Source of the DNA: Vibrio sp. Isolate34
GTDB taxonomy: Bacteria > Pseudomonadota > Gammaproteobacteria > Enterobacterales > Vibrionaceae
Direction of reading: 5' to 3'
DNA length: 64,000 bases
Assembly (NCBI RefSeq): GCF_022397915.1
Contig: NZ_JAKEUO010000003.1
Coordinates: 211,963 to 275,962, forward strand
How positions within the stretch are numbered: the first letter of the stretch is position 1; every line of letters starts with the position of its first letter. This document shows positions 8,979 through 17,558 of this stretch, piece by piece. The position numbers and the translations under genes are program-made. The notes under the pieces are model-generated. The model worked only from the letters and a program-made list of their open reading frames with translations, made no database searches and was not told the DNA's origin.

Positions 8979-8996
8979 TGTAAGAGATCTCTCACA
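8979..8996 (+). promoter_or_regulatory. VarA/GacA (UvrY) binding box
   Basis: TGTAAGAGATCTCTCACA matches the GacA-family consensus TGTAAG-N6-CTTACA with one mismatch. It lies about 170 bases before the inferred start of the CsrB-like RNA, the usual distance for activation of Csr/Rsm small RNAs by the VarS/VarA (BarA/UvrY) two-component system. Confidence 0.75.
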
Positions 8997-9156
8997 TCAA
9001 ACGTAAGAGATCACAATCAAGCTTCGCAGAAAAATCCTAAAATACAAACCCAAGCCCTTGTTTTGTATGAATCCACGCATATTTCTTTTGGTTAGCGAGG
9101 ATATTTATTTACCCAAGTGAATTGCGACCAAAGCCCTTAGAGGGTTTAATACACAT

Positions 9157-9472
9157 GTCGACAGGGAGTTGGCAGGAACAGGAAAAAGCCTAACGGATTA
9201 GGTATCTTCAGGATGAAGATTTGATGACTTAGGATGAGTTATCAGCAAGGAAGTAATGCTCTAGGATAGAGTCACTTGTCAGGATGATGAGTTAGTAAGG
9301 ACACCGCTAGGACGGCGATGAATTGGATAGGTTAATGGATTTAGCCAAGTCAAGGAACGATGCAGGGAGCATGCGTTACCTTATTGAAAAATAAGTAACA
9401 ACGTCAGTAGCAGGATGGCTACGAAAAAGAACAGAACCCGTTTGGTGAAAACCAAACGGGTTTTCCTTTTTC
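9157..9472 (+). ncRNA. csrB: CsrB-family small RNA (CsrA antagonist)
   Basis: The stretch starts with GTCGACAGGGAGT, the same 5' end as enterobacterial CsrB, a few bases after a TTTAAT -10-like element. It contains 16 GGA triplets, 11 of them as AGGA, and several are shown in hairpin loops, for example ATCTTC-AGGAT-GAAGAT, CTCT-AGGAT-AGAG and GTAGC-AGGATG-GCTAC. It ends in a strong terminator (9435-9472). CsrB RNAs sequester the translational regulator CsrA by offering many binding sites. No reading frame fits the region. A VarA box lies upstream. Vibrios carry several Csr RNAs, so which numbered copy this is cannot be told. Confidence 0.88.
9435..9472 (+). terminator. Terminator of the CsrB-like RNA
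   Basis: Arms AACCCGTTTGGT and ACCAAACGGGTT with a GAAA-type loop, followed by TTCCTTTTT on the plus strand. Confidence 0.88.
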
Positions 9473-9500
9473 TAAAGCTTATAAAGATTCAGAAGTCAGA

Positions 9501-9968
9501 CTACAGGATGATGTTCATCAAGAACATCGCGCCAAATGCGTTCAATACCGAAATCGCGATCATCACTGGGATGTAACGACCTTCAGTTCCGATTGGTCCC
9601 ATAATACGGCCCATGTATTGCACCTGAGAACCCATCAGGTAGATAGCTGGTGCCAAAATAGCAATGTGGTTGCCGTTTAAGATGCCTTGGTCAAACAGCG
9701 TGATAACCACACCTACAGCACCACCCATCGACATCCACGCACCAATCAATACTGCAGCAGCTTCACCTGGTAAACCAAACACCGCCATGATTGGAGCAAA
9801 TACGCTGCCCATCAGATCCAATGCACCCGTAATCTGCAATGCCTTGATAATCACAAACGCCATCAGAACATTTGGCACGGTCGAGGTGGTCGCAATAACC
9901 CAACCTTTCTTAGCACCTTCAACGAAAATATCAGTCACCATAGGTTTCTTTGCTTTAACTTCGCTCAT
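9501..9968 (-). CDS. yjiG: YjiG-family nucleoside-recognition (Gate) membrane protein
   Basis: 155 residues, with about four hydrophobic segments and the glycine-rich Gate/nucleoside-recognition pattern (IGAWMSMGGAVGVVITLF, YMGRIMGPIGTEGRYIPV). It belongs to the SpmB-like YjiG family and is half of a two-protein membrane complex with YjiH. Its ATG overlaps the TAA of yjiH (TAATG), indicating translational coupling. In enterobacteria the pair stands beside the isoaspartyl dipeptidase gene iadA, which is not in this window. Substrate is unknown. Confidence 0.82.
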   Translation of the reverse strand: MSEVKAKKPMVTDIFVEGAKKGWVIATTSTVPNVLMAFVIIKALQITGALDLMGSVFAPIMAVFGLPGEAAAVLIGAWMSMGGAVGVVITLFDQGILNGNHIAILAPAIYLMGSQVQYMGRIMGPIGTEGRYIPVMIAISVLNAFGAMFLMNIIL

Positions 9969-10705
9969 TATGCTACTTCCTCTTCCAGTTTTTGTTCTTT
10001 GTCTGATTTTGGTTTGTCTTCTTTGCCTTCAGTCATGTTGAGGTAAATGCGGAACAGGTTTGCACCGACAAACTTGAAGATGAACATCACCGCCACAGCA
10101 AGACCGATTGACGAGGTTACCGCCAAAGAGCCATCCATCGCAGTTAGAGTGAACAACACGGCACCCGACGAGAAGAAGTTAACGATCGCGGCACCTGCCG
10201 TGAACTGGAACATAGTAAAGACATCGGTTTCACGCTTAGTTAGATGCCCTTCATCTTTTAGCTGACGCGTCATCGCTGCGCCCGCATCGGTACTTTGCAG
10301 AGAAGCGATCAATGCCAAGCCTGAGTTACCCGGAATACCCATCAGAGGGCGAAGTAAAGGAGTAAGCAGTTTGCGAGCCGCATCCAGCGCACCATAGTGC
10401 TCAAGTACGTTGATCATACCCAGTGCAAACATCACGGTCGGAATAAGTGTCAAAGCAAAAATGAAACCGTCGCGAGCACCACTACCGCCTTTACCACGCA
10501 GAGAGGTGGTCGCCGCTTGGATGCCATCGGCCGTTTCACTCACATCGTAAGCGACCTTACCGAATGAACCGTTGAGCGTTGTAAAATCGAACACGCCATA
10601 CCATTCATTCGACTGCATTAAGCCAGAGAAGAACACAATCGCAAAGGCGAGTGCGATGTAACTGCCGATCGTGACTTTACGATCGGTTTTGGTTGGATTA
10701 GTCAT
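9968..10705 (-). CDS. yjiH: YjiH-family nucleoside-recognition membrane protein
   Basis: 245 residues, integral membrane protein, partner of YjiG. Gate-domain features include FIFALTLIPTVMFALGMI, LLRPLMGIPGNSGLALIAS, the QSTDAGAAMTRQL segment and FTAGAAIVNFFSSGAVLF. The C-terminal tail is highly charged (lysine and glutamate). First gene of the yjiH-yjiG operon; GAGGTCCTT precedes the ATG. Homologues of this SpmA/SpmB-like pair are thought to be transporters, but this has not been shown for this branch. Confidence 0.82.
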   Translation of the reverse strand: MTNPTKTDRKVTIGSYIALAFAIVFFSGLMQSNEWYGVFDFTTLNGSFGKVAYDVSETADGIQAATTSLRGKGGSGARDGFIFALTLIPTVMFALGMINVLEHYGALDAARKLLTPLLRPLMGIPGNSGLALIASLQSTDAGAAMTRQLKDEGHLTKRETDVFTMFQFTAGAAIVNFFSSGAVLFTLTAMDGSLAVTSSIGLAVAVMFIFKFVGANLFRIYLNMTEGKEDKPKSDKEQKLEEEVA

Positions 10706-11082
10706 AAGGACCTCTATACATCTCGCTTATGTGGAACAGAACACATATAGATAGTGCAAACTAATGAGCAAAAGGTTAATGACCAAAATCAAATAGCATA
10801 TAAATTCATTAAAAACACCAATTGAAATATATAAAACTGTGATTTAAATTTAAACCCAGACTCAAAAACCAAAAAAAATCAATAACTCAATATAAAAAAC
10901 CAATATAAACCACACCAATAACCTAGCTGTACATAAATAACGAAGCCCTATCGATAGATTAGCTAAGGCAACCTTTTAACCATAATCTATTGAATTATTA
11001 AGATATCTATCACACCCCACATGGTTATTTAGGTCTACGCTTTTACCCGTGTTAATGACTTATTAACTTCGGAGCGTAATCC
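10706..11082. other. AT-rich divergent intergenic region (yjiH / nhaD)
   Basis: No open frame of note. It is strongly A-rich on the plus strand between 10780 and 10920 and must carry the promoters of both divergent units. A 10-bp palindrome CTATCGATAG is at about 10951. The nhaD start is preceded by CGGAG. I see no known riboswitch consensus. Confidence 0.6.
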
Positions 11083-12522
11083 ATGTTAGGTATCCAGCTT
11101 TCTGCTGTTCTCTCTTTGTTTTTCTTTTCTACAGTAGCGAGCGCTGCCACATCGCAGTTAGGAGAACCTCTCAAGCTCACCAGCTCCTTTGCTGGCTACC
11201 TATCACTGACCATTTTCGTCATCGCCTACATAGTCGTGATGATGGAAGAATATCTTAAGCTCCGAAAGTCCAAGCCTGTGTTACTCGCAGCAGGTCTCAT
11301 CTGGATCATCATTGGTTTCACCTATCAAGAACACAACCTTGTTGAAGTGGCTAAACAAGCACTCGAACACAACCTACTCGAATACGCCGAATTACTGCTT
11401 TTCCTATTGGTCGCGATGACGTACATCAGCGCTATGGAAGAGAGAAGACTGTTTGACGCGCTTCAAGCTTGGATGGTCGGCAAAGGCTTTAACTTCCGTT
11501 CACTGTTCTGGTTAACCGGTATTTTGGCGTTCTTTATCTCCCCTATTGCAGACAACCTCACCACCGCTCTTTTGATGTGCGCCGTGGTTCTCAAGGTCGC
11601 GGGATCCAACCCTAAATTCGTCAACCTTGCCTGTGTGAATATCGTGATTGCCGCCAACGCTGGCGGGGCATTCAGCCCGTTCGGCGACATCACAACGCTC
11701 ATGGTGTGGCAGGCCGGTTACGTGAGCTTTACTGAGTTTCTTCCGTTGTTCATTCCTTCTGTGATGAACTATTTGGTACCAGCCTTAATCATGTCGTATT
11801 TTGTTCCCACAACACAGCCCGACACCGTGCATCAACATGTCGTACTCAAGCGTGGCGCAAGACGTATCGTGTTCTTCTTTATTATGACGATTGCGACCGC
11901 GGTTGCTTTCCACGCTGTACTCCATTTCCCTCCAGTCATGGGCATGATGATGGGCCTCGCCTATCTACAATTCTTTGGCTATTTCTTGCGTAAAACTCTG
12001 CCGAATTCTCTAGCGAAGAAGAAAGCGGTGGCGATTGCCAATAACGATGAAGGTGCCCTGAAACGACTTGGGTCTGTGGTGCCATTTGATGTGTTTCGCA
12101 GAGTCTCACATGCCGAGTGGGACACATTGCTGTTCTTCTACGGAGTAGTAATGTGTGTTGGTGGATTGAGCTTGCTTGGGTATTTAGAGCTGGCCTCTGG
12201 CGTGATGTACAGTCAATGGGATCCAATTTGGGCCAACATCATGGTTGGGATCTTATCCGCAATTGTCGATAACATTCCGGTGATGTTTGCAGTCCTATCC
12301 ATGGAACCACAAATGTCGATTGGTAACTGGTTATTGATTACCTTAACGGCAGGTGTCGGCGGCAGCTTATTATCGATTGGTAGTGCGGCTGGCGTGGCAT
12401 TAATGGGCGCGGCGCATGGTAAATACACCTTCTTCGGTCACTTGAAGTGGATGCCAGTGATCATGATTGGTTACGCGGTCAGTATCGCCGCTCACCTGTG
12501 GTTGAATGGTGCTCTTTTCTAA
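11083..12522 (+). CDS. nhaD: Na+/H+ antiporter NhaD
   Basis: Inner-membrane sodium (lithium)/proton antiporter of the NhaD/IT superfamily, used by marine bacteria for sodium extrusion. 479 residues, the usual length, with an N-terminal signal-like segment ending ...TVASAA and about 12 membrane helices. Conserved stretches are FFISPIADNLTTALLMCAVV, NAGGAFSPFGDITTLMVWQ, GILSAIVDNIPVMFAVL and GGSLLSIGSAAGVALMGAA, which carry the ion-binding Asp, Asn and Ser/Thr of the family. Monocistronic; its last four bases overlap the convergent lipoprotein gene. Confidence 0.93.
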   Translation: MLGIQLSAVLSLFFFSTVASAATSQLGEPLKLTSSFAGYLSLTIFVIAYIVVMMEEYLKLRKSKPVLLAAGLIWIIIGFTYQEHNLVEVAKQALEHNLLEYAELLLFLLVAMTYISAMEERRLFDALQAWMVGKGFNFRSLFWLTGILAFFISPIADNLTTALLMCAVVLKVAGSNPKFVNLACVNIVIAANAGGAFSPFGDITTLMVWQAGYVSFTEFLPLFIPSVMNYLVPALIMSYFVPTTQPDTVHQHVVLKRGARRIVFFFIMTIATAVAFHAVLHFPPVMGMMMGLAYLQFFGYFLRKTLPNSLAKKKAVAIANNDEGALKRLGSVVPFDVFRRVSHAEWDTLLFFYGVVMCVGGLSLLGYLELASGVMYSQWDPIWANIMVGILSAIVDNIPVMFAVLSMEPQMSIGNWLLITLTAGVGGSLLSIGSAAGVALMGAAHGKYTFFGHLKWMPVIMIGYAVSIAAHLWLNGALF

Positions 12523-12905
12523 TTAGATGAACCTTTGGTCGGCTTCTCAACTCGTGTCCAGACATTGCTCAATTGCTTCGCTGGACACGTATTGCAAGTA
12601 AGCACTTCTCCTTGATACTGAATTCGCATCACCAAATCTGAATCCGTTCTGCTGCTTCCTGAGTTCAGCTCAATGATGATCAAGTCATCGTCAACACTAT
12701 AACTGCGTGTAACTGTGTTATCCGTGGTTTGATAGGTCACTTGTCCCGATTCAAAAAGCAGATAACTTTCATTATCCGCGTTCTCGTACATGCCTTTAAA
12801 CAAGAGAAGCTGTGGGACTTCGAAGGGTCGACTGGTATCGGTTAAACAACCCGTCAGCAATAGCACGCTACTGCAGCCGATGATCAAAGAGTGATGGCTA
12901 TTCAT
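12519..12905 (-). CDS. Small lipoprotein of unknown function
   Basis: 128 residues with a lipoprotein signal (LIIGCSSVLLLTGC, lipobox LLTGC). The mature part contains repeated beta-type stretches (SYLLFESGQVTYQ, RSYSVDDDLIIIELNSG) and a CNTC pair near the C terminus. No family recognised. AGGA lies eight bases before the ATG. The gene converges on nhaD with a 4-base overlap, so no separate terminator is visible. Confidence 0.75.
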   Translation of the reverse strand: MNSHHSLIIGCSSVLLLTGCLTDTSRPFEVPQLLLFKGMYENADNESYLLFESGQVTYQTTDNTVTRSYSVDDDLIIIELNSGSSRTDSDLVMRIQYQGEVLTCNTCPAKQLSNVWTRVEKPTKGSSN

Positions 12906-13065
12906 TTGGGCATCCTTGCCTAGAGAACATGGTTAAAAGGATATGCAACCAAACAGGTATTTTCCACAAAGTGACGATTTTATTGCAAAGTCACGCTTAC
13001 AGAACTCCTTGTATTCACTAGCCATTGATACTCAACGTCACCAGTCATTCCCATTGAATAACGGT

Positions 13066-13548
13066 TTAATCTTCTGCGCTTCCCTCAATAACCAACAAGC
13101 GCTGTTTGCGCTCTACACCGCCCGCATACCCTGTCAGTTTGCCATTTTTACCAATAACGCGGTGACACGGCACAATCACTGACACCGGATTTTTACCATT
13201 GGCTAAACCCACCGCACGCACCGCTTTCGGGTTACCGATCGCTTCAGCCAATTGAGCGTAGCTCCATGTTTCTCCATAAGGGATGGTAATGAGAGCTTGC
13301 CAAACCGACTGTTGAAACGGCGTTCCCTTGGCGGCGATCGGTACATCAAACTGAACGGCCTCACCAGAAAAATAACGATTAAGTTGCTCAGTGACCAACT
13401 CAAAGATAGGAAAGTTATCGTCTTGATCGCCCAACTGATCTGGCTTTGTGGTATGGATTTCAAACCAAGCGCCAAGCAAACCTTGCTCATTAGCTTGCAA
13501 AGTAATGATGCCTAATGGGCTCTCATAATAAGTAAAACGATTAGCCAT
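13066..13548 (-). CDS. ogt: Methylated-DNA--protein-cysteine methyltransferase (Ogt-type)
   Basis: Suicide repair protein that moves the methyl group of O6-methylguanine to its own Cys. The 160-residue protein has the N-terminal ribonuclease-like domain and the C-terminal active-site domain with GTPFQQSVWQALITIPYGET, NPKAVRAVG and the catalytic PCHRVIGKNGKLTGYAGG. A longer frame starts at 13635, but that overlaps the upstream gene, while the ATG at 13548 has TAGGAGA five bases away. It lies 25 bases after the Ada-AraC-AlkA gene and is almost certainly co-transcribed with it as an alkylation-repair operon. Confidence 0.93.
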   Translation of the reverse strand: MANRFTYYESPLGIITLQANEQGLLGAWFEIHTTKPDQLGDQDDNFPIFELVTEQLNRYFSGEAVQFDVPIAAKGTPFQQSVWQALITIPYGETWSYAQLAEAIGNPKAVRAVGLANGKNPVSVIVPCHRVIGKNGKLTGYAGGVERKQRLLVIEGSAED

Positions 13549-13573
13549 GGTATCTCCTAGCTTAATATTCCGA

Positions 13574-14950
13574 TTAAGATTGATTCCAACAATGGAATGT
13601 GGCGTAACTGCCCCACGGCGACACGCTTTGTGCATTAATAGCAGGACGATGCTCGATGAATTTCTTCACCACCAAATCACCGACTAGCAAATGATTAGGT
13701 TCGCTCAAGCCCCGAAGCAGCGCGTATTGAATCGTCCATAGTCCAATGCCTTTTAGATCAATCCATTTAGAAGGATGCTCAGCTTCGTTGTCGACCATGT
13801 ATTCAGCAAAACGCTTTAGGGTTTCCTTGCGACTTCCCGGCATTCTTAAAAAGCTCACATCCGCCTCAGCGATCTGTTTTGGTGTCGGAAAGTAAGTTTT
13901 CTTATCTGTATCAGAAAGCTCTCTAACCAATAAATTTAGCTGACCAATCGCCGCAGTGACCGACACTTGCTGCCCGAGAATAGCCCTTACTCCGGCCTCC
14001 CAAGCACTCCACACCCCAGGGATACGAATGCCGCTTTTAGCGACCAAATTAGGGTCGATAGTTGTGAAGAAGGCCTCGACCTTGGCAATGTCGACATCCA
14101 GGTCAAACATGCGTCGGATATTCGCAATCAAGCTTCTTAGTTGATTGATATCCTCCAACTCAAACTCAATATCCAAGCGGTTATCTTTAACTAAAGTAGC
14201 CTTGAACCAGCCCTTCGAACCGTTCACATTCACCGTGCGCTGGTAATAGTGCTCACCGACCTCTTCTATGCCTTCAATCATTCTTCGTCGGTAGAAAGCC
14301 AACAGGTGTTGCCAATCTAACGAGCCATGAAAACCGAGCTGAATGTGATTACTCAAGTTGTTGTTTGGCTTAGAACGTCGGATTTGACTTGGTGAAAGCT
14401 TCAGCTCTTTTAGAAAGGCATCATTAAAGCGGCGCGTGCTATTAAAACCACTCGCAAAGCCGACATCGGTAATACTCATGCTACTGGTGTGCAGCAACTG
14501 CTTAGCAAACATCAATTGGCTATAAAGGCTATATTGCTTAGGTGACACCCCGATGTAATTGTCGAATAAGGTTCGCAAGTAGCGGTCGGAAATGCCTAAA
14601 CGGGTCGCAAGATCGACGATTGAACCCGTATTCAGTGCGCCGTTGTCAATCAACTGCAATGCGCGCAAGAAAGTGGTTTCAACGCCCTTCCATGCCGGAG
14701 AGAAAGGCGCGCTGTCTGGTCGACAACGCAAACAAGGACGATAACCAGCCTTTAGTGCCTGAGCTTGATGAGAAAAATACTCAACGTTCTCTTCTTTTGG
14801 TGGACTCGCAGGGCAAATAGGACGACAGAAGATCCCGGTCGTTTTCACCGCCGTAAAAAACATCCCATCAAAGCGAGCATCTCGCGCATATCGAGCTAAA
14901 TGGCACTGCTCACTCGTTAAGGTACTGTTGTTATGGATATTTTTCGACAT
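13574..14950 (-). CDS. Ada-like regulator fused to AlkA 3-methyladenine DNA glycosylase
   Basis: 458-residue fusion protein for alkylation damage. Residues about 15-80 are an Ada zinc-binding domain with the methyl-accepting pattern FCRPICPASPP and CLRCRPD (four Cys); about 85-190 are an AraC-type HTH (IVDLATRLGISDRYLRTLF, then ITDVGFASGFNSTRRFNDAF); about 200-450 are an AlkA-type glycosylase with the helix-hairpin-helix LKGIGLWTIQYALLRGL and the catalytic Asp in GDLVVKK. So one protein can sense phosphate-backbone methylation, activate transcription and excise 3-methyladenine. It heads an operon with ogt, which supplies the separate O6-guanine activity. GGAAGAAC precedes the ATG. Confidence 0.9.
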   Translation of the reverse strand: MSKNIHNNSTLTSEQCHLARYARDARFDGMFFTAVKTTGIFCRPICPASPPKEENVEYFSHQAQALKAGYRPCLRCRPDSAPFSPAWKGVETTFLRALQLIDNGALNTGSIVDLATRLGISDRYLRTLFDNYIGVSPKQYSLYSQLMFAKQLLHTSSMSITDVGFASGFNSTRRFNDAFLKELKLSPSQIRRSKPNNNLSNHIQLGFHGSLDWQHLLAFYRRRMIEGIEEVGEHYYQRTVNVNGSKGWFKATLVKDNRLDIEFELEDINQLRSLIANIRRMFDLDVDIAKVEAFFTTIDPNLVAKSGIRIPGVWSAWEAGVRAILGQQVSVTAAIGQLNLLVRELSDTDKKTYFPTPKQIAEADVSFLRMPGSRKETLKRFAEYMVDNEAEHPSKWIDLKGIGLWTIQYALLRGLSEPNHLLVGDLVVKKFIEHRPAINAQSVSPWGSYATFHCWNQS

Positions 14951-15187
14951 GATGTGTTCTTCCCATTTGCCATGATTTTGGCTCCGATAATTAAAAGTTT
15001 ACCGTGAACGACCAGAGTCGCTAGCCACTTTCGGAAGCGAAGGTTATATAAATCACAAAAAAGGGTTTTAATTTTATTCAATTCGACTAAATTTAACCTA
15101 GAGAAGGCATTCTTCTCACAACGTCAACGATAGGTACTTAGCACGCCAAAGATGCAGAGACCTATCGAATATAAAAAGGAAAAGGCT

Positions 15188-15391
15188 ATGGTTCTTCACA
15201 CGTGTCGTATTGTTTTATCAAACCAGCAGGTTCTCACCAGTCAATCAGTCGAACAGTCTCTAAGCTTTCTTGAAGGCAAAGCGGATAACGGGATTTCTAA
15301 GATTGAGATTGACGCAACGGATGGCCACACAATCCATTCGTACATGTCACACTCTCTCGAAGAGTCTATTGAGAATCTAATGAACCTATAA
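15188..15391 (+). CDS. Small protein of unknown function, 67 residues
   Basis: Starts MVLHTCRIVLSNQQVLTSQS and ends with an acidic amphipathic helix (HSLEESIENLMNL). The ATG at 15188 follows AAAAAGGAAAAGG, better than the ATG 36 bases upstream. It lies divergent to the alkA-type gene and is followed by a strong terminator, so it is a plausible stand-alone transcript. No family recognised. Confidence 0.6.
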   Translation: MVLHTCRIVLSNQQVLTSQSVEQSLSFLEGKADNGISKIEIDATDGHTIHSYMSHSLEESIENLMNL

Positions 15392-15504
15392 GTGTTTACA
15401 CTATAGAGCCTTTAAATAGGGCTAGGGATACCAGGCTTAAACGATTTTATTGGAATGAGAAACGATCTCTAATTCAGAAAAGAAGTACATCTCTGGTTTA
15501 AAAC

Positions 15505-15541
15505 AAAAATGGCACCTAACTAGTTAGGTGCCATTTTTTTA
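15505..15541. terminator. Bidirectional terminator
   Basis: Near-perfect palindrome AAAATGGCACCTAAC / GTTAGGTGCCATTTT with T run; lies between the convergent 67-residue gene and hdfR. Confidence 0.88.
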
Positions 15542-15578
15542 TCTCGTCAACAAAGCATATTGCTGGCTGCGCGTGCTA

Positions 15579-16469
15579 TTACTCTGGCGTCTGCTCAGCC
15601 GCTTGTTGCAACGTATAAGCGGTCGATGGGTCAATCTCATTAACCAATTTCTCAACCTGCATGATCGCATCCACCGAGGTACTGCTTTTGCGGTAGCTTA
15701 GGTAAATTGGGCGATACCAGTCTTCCACCCCTTTCACCTTATGTAGCTGGCCCGAATCGATAAAAGGTTCGACTAGAGAGACTGGCAAATACGCACTGCC
15801 ACCTTTCTCTAAAATGAAATCGAGGGCAATACGCGCGGTTGAAGTACGTAGGTATGGCGCGGGTACTTTAGGGTGACGCTCTGCGTGTTCAGAACCAAAG
15901 CGCGTGCCCCAATCAACATAAACGTATTTATGTTGGAACACCGATTCCAGATCATCTTGCTGGGTTGATACCAACACCAACACCAGGTCTGCGACTTTTT
16001 TACAGTTCAGCTCTTCCGCTTTGATCTGATCGAAAGCGAAAGCCATATCTAAGGTTCGCTCTAGCAAATTACGGTTCAGCTGCTCACGCCCCATCACCTC
16101 GGCCATAAAGCCGTAACCACCAAAAGAATCAGTTACAACACTCAAACAATTTTGCAGATACGCATCCCAAATATTCGGTGTACCACCCAGTGTTAACTGC
16201 AAAGCTTTACCACTCTCCAACGACAACTCAAATTTAGCTTGTTGTAAGTTAGATACCATCACTTCAGCATAACCAATCAAACGCTCACCGGAAGAGGTGA
16301 GCTTGATGTTATTGCGATCACGAATGAAGAGCTGAGTATCAAAATAGCCTTCTAGCTGTTTGATACGCGCACTCACCGCCGCCTGTGTCAGATACAAATT
16401 TTCTGCTGCACGCCCAAAGTGGCGCACTCTTGCAACCTCCAGAAAGGTTTTAAATACTTTCACATCCAT
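15579..16469 (-). CDS. hdfR: LysR-family regulator HdfR
   Basis: Transcription regulator of 296 residues with an N-terminal winged HTH (FLEVARVRHFGRAAENLYLT, QAAVSARIKQLEG) and a LysR effector domain. The N terminus is very close to E. coli HdfR, an H-NS-dependent regulator of flhDC, and the gene is divergent from maoP just as hdfR and yifE/maoP are in enterobacteria, which strengthens the assignment. The start at 16469 (MDVKVFKTF) matches HdfR; an ATG three codons upstream is possible but worse spaced from AGAG. Its targets in this organism are not known. Confidence 0.85.
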   Translation of the reverse strand: MDVKVFKTFLEVARVRHFGRAAENLYLTQAAVSARIKQLEGYFDTQLFIRDRNNIKLTSSGERLIGYAEVMVSNLQQAKFELSLESGKALQLTLGGTPNIWDAYLQNCLSVVTDSFGGYGFMAEVMGREQLNRNLLERTLDMAFAFDQIKAEELNCKKVADLVLVLVSTQQDDLESVFQHKYVYVDWGTRFGSEHAERHPKVPAPYLRTSTARIALDFILEKGGSAYLPVSLVEPFIDSGQLHKVKGVEDWYRPIYLSYRKSSTSVDAIMQVEKLVNEIDPSTAYTLQQAAEQTPE

Positions 16470-16623
16470 CAAATACATCTCTGTAATAAATCTGCTAACT
16501 AGCCGATCTAGGATTGTTTATCGTAAAGGCAAAAATATTTTGTTTTCTATTTTAGCCTTTTAACAATATGTTCACGTTAGCGATAAACACTAATTTCTAT
16601 CTAACCACATTACTGAGGCTGAT

Positions 16624-16977
16624 ATGTCTGAGACCGAATTCCGACACGGAAAAAAACGTTTTTATGACACCATTAAATTCCCACGAGGGTTCGCTAAGTC
16701 GGGTGATTTTACTCTGTCAGAAGAGGAAATCCTAACCTTGTTTGGTGACACTATGCTTGCACTTGAGACTGGTGAATTAACACCAACCAATGCAGAAGAA
16801 AAGCACTTCATCAAAGTGTTGTCTCACCCTCATAAGGCAAAGTCCAAGTTAGAGCGTGTTTGGTTGAAGTACATTCAACTGGCTCGTGGACGCCGTCGCT
16901 TTCATACCCTAAACGGCTGCAAACGCGGCGAAGTGCCTAGGGAAGAATACGAAAGTGAGTTAGTGTTAGAAGATTAG
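16624..16977 (+). CDS. maoP: MaoP (DUF413/YifE) macrodomain-Ori protein
   Basis: Small DUF413 protein of 117 residues, the homologue of E. coli YifE, renamed MaoP for its role with the maoS site in organising the origin macrodomain. Recognised by KKRFYDTIKFPRGFAKSGDF, the LxSxEEILTLFG segment and the basic C-terminal stretch LARGRRRFHTLNGCKR. Divergent from hdfR, as in enterobacteria. GAGG precedes the ATG and a terminator follows. The role in this organism is inferred from orthology. Confidence 0.88.
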   Translation: MSETEFRHGKKRFYDTIKFPRGFAKSGDFTLSEEEILTLFGDTMLALETGELTPTNAEEKHFIKVLSHPHKAKSKLERVWLKYIQLARGRRRFHTLNGCKRGEVPREEYESELVLED

Positions 16978-16982
16978 TAAAA

Positions 16983-17019
16983 TAGCTCAAAGTGATACCT
17001 CTTCACTTTGGGCTTTTTT
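16983..17019 (+). terminator. Terminator of maoP
   Basis: Arms GCTCAAAGTGA and TCACTTTGGGC, followed by TTTTTT. Confidence 0.88.
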
Positions 17020-17558
17020 GCCTTCACGGTTTACACTTCAAGCTCGCTTTTTCTTCGTAATAGCTAAGTTTAGCTAACCTGTTCGGTTTTACCAATATTT
17101 ATAGATAATTCATAGCGATAGCGTGAATCAACATCTATCCCTAGCCATTAAGGTGGGTATCTAACCCAGCTAAATTCTTCTAACCTCGCTTAACAACTTC
17201 CTTTTATCACGATAGTGGCACATTGCCATCATTATTTTTCACGCCACAACTATACTCTCAAAGCACGTGAGCACGTTGTAGCTCTTTAATGCGCCAAAGC
17301 TTATAAATCTGCAGAAACACACAGACCCTTTCAGGCACTGAATCAAATCAACATTCCTGTATATGACAAGCGTATTAAGCTTGTTTAACACCACCAAATA
17401 TCCATACAATTATTGTGCAATTTTGAGAGTTCTAGTCACAGATACGACGAAAAAAGCAAAAACTTGACCTAAAACAATAGCGGAACTCGATAACTTATTT
17501 TATAATGCGAATTAATGTTTCAGAACACTATAAAATTTAATTTCTAGGGGCAAAATCA
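17020..17558 (+). promoter_or_regulatory. Long leader/promoter region of nagB
   Basis: 540 bases without a credible gene. A TATAAT hexamer stands at 17501-17506, giving a short leader of about 45 bases, and GGGGCAAAATCA precedes the ATG. The stretch TTATTTTATAATGCGAATTAAT (17496 onward) is AT-rich and imperfectly palindromic, so it could be a NagC-type operator, but I cannot confirm a consensus match. The remaining 450 bases show no hairpin or repeat of note. Confidence 0.45.

Noticed and set aside
10706..11082. Sodium or lithium riboswitch before nhaD
   Set aside because: No structure like the nhaA-I or DUF1646 motifs could be recognised by eye.
12943..13182. 79-residue plus-strand ORF before ogt
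   Set aside because: It runs antisense into the ogt gene, has no ribosome binding site and no family likeness.
16978..17558. Riboswitch or sRNA before nagB
   Set aside because: No consistent hairpin set or terminator was seen in the 540 bases; only a -10 hexamer close to nagB.
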